DNA of 64,000 nucleotides from positions 3,100,001 to 3,164,000 of the forward strand of contig OY782765.1 of assembly GCA_963678275.1 (NCBI GenBank). Direction: 5' to 3'. Origin of the DNA: G963677445 sp963678275. GTDB taxonomy: Bacteria; Bacteroidota; Ignavibacteria; Ignavibacteriales; Melioribacteraceae. A program made the position numbers and the translations under genes. Below, piece by piece: positions 61,241 to 64,000 of the stretch. The first letter of the stretch is position 1. Every line of letters begins with the position of its first letter. A model generated the notes under the pieces. It searched no databases. It was given only the letters and a program-made list of their open reading frames with translations, and was not told the DNA's origin.

Positions 61241-63640
61241 CCCCGCGCCTTCAGGCCGGGGAATACGGAAGAAACAAACCACCCTCATAGGGCTTTAGCC
61301 CAAAGAACGGGGTCGGAAAAATATCGCAACGTACGAATTCCGCTTCTGGCATTTTCTGAACCATGATTAAAGGATTTATAGATTGCCTGATTATTTTTCG
61401 GTATCGGCCTTGAAAAAATCAGAGTAAGAGTATGAATATGATGACCGGATAGGTGACGGCGCCGGGGTATTTCATTTTGTACCGGGGGTTGGGATTACGA
61501 TTATGATTAAGATTACGATTACTCCGTTAGTAGTTAAATTCTACGCAAAATGGAAAAGTTTTTATCTGATTGCCAGTAAAATTTGGCATTAGATTCCGGC
61601 CTGCCTGCCTCTGGATGGTCTTTTCGCAAAAGACGCAAAAAACCGGAATGACAATTAATTGGTAATACCTGGGGAAAGTCAATTCCTAATTCCTAATTCG
61701 TAATTCCTCATTATCTCTGGCTTGCCAGTCTATGATTATGATTACAATTATGATTCTTTTATTAGTCGGGATCAATTATAGTAATTCGCATTTATAATAA
61801 CCCCGCGCCTTCAGGCCGGGGAATACGGAAGAAACAAACCACCCTCATCGGGCTTTAGCCCAAAGAACGGGGTCGGAAAAATAACGCAACATACGAATTC
61901 CGCTCCCGCCATTATCTGAACCATGATTAAAGGATTTAAGGATTGCCTGATTATTTTTCGGTATCGGCCTTGAAAAAATCAGAGTAATAGTAGGAGTATG
62001 ATGACCGGATAGGTGGCGCCGCCGGAGTTATTCATTTTGTACCGGGGGTTGGGATTACGATTATGATTAAGATTACTCCGTTAGTAGTTAAATTCTACGC
62101 AAAATGGAAAAGTTTTTATCTGATTGCCAGTAAAATTTGGCATTAGATTCCGGCCTGCCTGCCTCTGGATGGTCTTTTCGCAAAAGACGCAAAAAACCGG
62201 AATGACAATTAATTGGTAATACCTGGGGAAAGTCAATTCCTAATTCGTAATTCGTAATTCCTCATTATCTCTGGCTTGCCAGTCTATGATTATGATTACA
62301 ATTATGATTCTTTTATTAGTCGGGATCAATTATAGTAATTCGCATTTATAATAACCCCGCGCCTTCAGGCCGGGGAGTACGGAAGAAACAAACCACCCTC
62401 ATCGGGCTTTAGCCCAAAGAACGGGGTCGGAAAAATAACGCAACGTACGAATTCCGCTCCCGCCATTATCTGAACCATGATTAAAGGATTTATGGATTGC
62501 CTGATTATTTTTCGGTATCGGCCTTGAAAAAATCAGAGTAATAGTAGGAGTATGATGACCGGATAGGTGGCGCCGCCGGAGTTATTCATTTTGTACCGGG
62601 GGTTGGGATTACGATTATGATTAAGATTACTCCGTTAGTAGTTAAATTCTACGCAAAATGGAAAAGTTTTTATCTGATTGCCAGTAAAATTTGGCATTAG
62701 ATTCCGGCCTGCCTGCCTCTGGATGGTCTTTTCGCAAAAGACGCAAAAAACCGGAATGACAATTAATTGGTAATACCTGGGGAAAGTCAATTCCTAATTC
62801 GTAATTCGTAATTCCTCATTATCTCTGGCTTGCCAGTCTATGATTATGATTACAATTATGATTCTTTTATTAGTCGGGATCAATTATAGTAATTCGCATT
62901 TATAATAACCCCGCGCCTTCAGGCCGGGGAGTACGGAAGAAACAAACCACCCTCATCGGGCTTTAGCCCAAAGAACGGGGTCGGAAAAATAACGCAACGT
63001 ACGAATTCCGCTCCCGCCATTATCTGAACCATGATTAAAGGATTTATGGATTGCCTGATTATTTTTCGGTATCGGCCTTGAAAAAATCAGAGTAATAGTA
63101 GGAGTATGATGACCGGATAGGTGACGGAGCCGGGGTTGTTCGTTTTGTCCTGGGGGTTGGGATTACGATTATGATTAAGATTACTCCGTTAGTAGTTAAA
63201 TTCTACGCAAAATGGAAAAGTTTTTATCTGATTGCCAGTAAAATTTGGCATTAGATTCCGGCCTGCCTGCCTCTGGATGGTCTTTTCGCAAAAGACGCAA
63301 AAAACCGGAATGATAATTAATTGGTAATACCTGGGGAAAGGCAATTCCTAATTCGTAATTCCTCATTATCTCTGGCTTGCCAGTCTATGATTATGATTTT
63401 TTTATTAGTCGGGATCAATTATAGTTTTCGTATTTATAATAACCCCGCGCCTTCAGGCCGGGGAATACGGAAGAAACAAACCACCCTCATCGGGCTTTAG
63501 CCCAAAGAACGGGGCCGGAAAAATAACGCAACGTACGAATCCGCTCCCGCCATTTTCTGAACCATGATTAAAGGATTTAAAGATTGCCTGATTATTTTTC
63601 GGCAGCATCCTGAAAAAATCATAGCCGGGATATAATATTA
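61241..63640. repeat. Tandem array of a ~554 bp non-coding unit (4.4 copies)
   Basis: Units begin with CCCCGCGCCTTCAGGCCGGGG-like hairpins at 61241, 61801, 62355, 62909 and 63443 (periods 560, 554, 554, 534); the fifth is partial. Each unit has GGGCTTTAGCCC, an ATTAAAGGATTTA phrase, a reversed CATTTTGCGTAGAATTTAACT phrase (61528, 62080, 62634, 63188), GCCTGCCTGCCTC, reiterated GTAATTC octamers and a CTGGC-TT-GCCAG hairpin followed by ATGATTATGATT. Units 2 and 3 are nearly identical, which suggests recent amplification. No coding potential; 61109-61240 and 63641-63740 hold nothing recognisable. Confidence 0.93.
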
Positions 63641-63740
63641 GCATATAGCAGAATTTTTATGGGTCACAATTTGTTTACTATTTCTTGTATAAATTATTGT
63701 TGATTCAGATAAAATGAAGTATGAAAGGAGCGCCAAATAA

Positions 63741-64000
63741 ATGACACAGGCCTTTGAACAATTCTTTGAACAGCTCGATAAACAAATTTCTTCATTCATG
63801 CGCAGATGGGGTATTCTATCATTGCGGATATCGCTCGGAATAATATTCATCTGGTTCGGCATACTTAAACCCATCGGTATTTCAGCCGCGGCTCCCCTTG
63901 TGCTTAAAACCGTCAACTGGATGCCGGTTTTTTCTCCCGAAGGCTGGCTGGCGATAATCGGCTGGTGGGAAGTGGCAATAGGAGTTTTCTTCCTTTTTCG
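63741..64000 (+). CDS. Membrane protein (DoxX/DUF417-like), 3' end outside window
   Basis: The first 86 residues of a membrane protein, cut by the window edge. A polar N-terminal segment (MTQAFEQFFEQLDKQISSFMR) precedes a hydrophobic helix (ILSLRISLGIIFIWFGILK), a loop with PAPL-like hydrophobic residues (ISAAAPLVLKTVNWMPVFSPEGW) and a second helix (LAIIGWWEVAIGVFFLF). The FIWFGILK and WEVAIG segments resemble small DoxX/DUF417-type proteins. AAAGGAG lies about 10 bp upstream of the ATG at 63741. The family call is tentative because only part is visible. Confidence 0.65.
   Translation, partial: MTQAFEQFFEQLDKQISSFMRRWGILSLRISLGIIFIWFGILKPIGISAAAPLVLKTVNWMPVFSPEGWLAIIGWWEVAIGVFFLF

Noticed and set aside
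61241..63640. CRISPR array
   Set aside because: The units are over 500 bp and nearly identical throughout; there are no short repeats with unique spacers and no cas genes.

Overview
The window looks like a chromosome segment of an Ignavibacteria-type bacterium (Bacteroidota/Chlorobi side) with moderate to low GC. Four observations point there. Secreted proteins end in a YPNPFNP-type C-terminal sorting domain (type IX secretion). One operon holds two PorV/PorQ-like outer-membrane proteins with lipoproteins and an Asp-box protein. WG-repeat, DUF5686 and lamin-tail proteins are present. Gene blocks are separated by long non-coding stretches packed with dispersed palindromic repeats. No rRNA, tRNA or CRISPR array was recognised. 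All family assignments were made by eye from the translated sequence.

Layout. 1-4.2 kb: housekeeping genes on the minus strand (pepD, cut by the window edge, ychF, clpS and a beta carbonic anhydrase). 4.8-7.2 kb: a minus-strand operon of three paralogous tail-collar proteins plus a 119-residue unknown. 7.5-9.8 kb: five tandem copies of a ~443 bp unit. 10-19.9 kb: a WG-repeat protein, a V4R sensor-like protein overlapping a tiny ORF, a 901-residue SF2 helicase with a C-terminal membrane segment, a small exported protein and an Asp-box/T9SS protein. 20.3-24.8 kb: a defence-like island with a RecQ-phosphoribosyltransferase fusion (interrupted by one in-frame TAA), a DprA-like protein 9 bp downstream, a duplicated tail of a PIN toxin gene, and the complete Phd/PIN toxin-antitoxin pair behind a palindromic operator. 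26-31 kb: a DUF5686 protein and a GT-C membrane glycosyltransferase inside repeat islands.

33.6-38.6 kb: the PorV-type/T9SS operon. 39.1-40.7 kb: an ECF sigma factor, a membrane anti-sigma-like protein and a CnrX/CpxP-like periplasmic sensor. 41.0-42.9 kb: an intact IS1634-family element whose 18 bp inverted repeats are flanked by exact 28 bp direct repeats. 43.6-51.6 kb: a lamin-tail T9SS protein, a beta-helical lipoprotein, an acyltransferase-like protein followed by a radical SAM protein, a DUF3795 protein, an IS1595-type transposase and a site-2 protease. 54.4-59.0 kb: a minus-strand cell-surface glycan/glycolipid operon (flippase-like protein, two GT2 enzymes, a polysaccharide deacetylase, a DUF1207-like protein). 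59.2-61.0 kb: an orphan receiver protein and NADP glutamate dehydrogenase. 61.2-63.6 kb: just over four tandem copies of a ~554 bp unit. 63.7 kb to the end: a membrane protein cut by the window edge.

The most unusual content is the non-coding DNA. Copies of the same composite repeats carry hairpins at matching positions whose stems change in a compensatory way while the loop (TGTAG/CTACA) is kept. A ~127 nt element can fold as a perfect cloverleaf. Small GC-rich hairpin modules are present in some copies and cleanly absent from others. The RecQ-PRTase plus DprA cassette is the best candidate for a protein-coding defence system.
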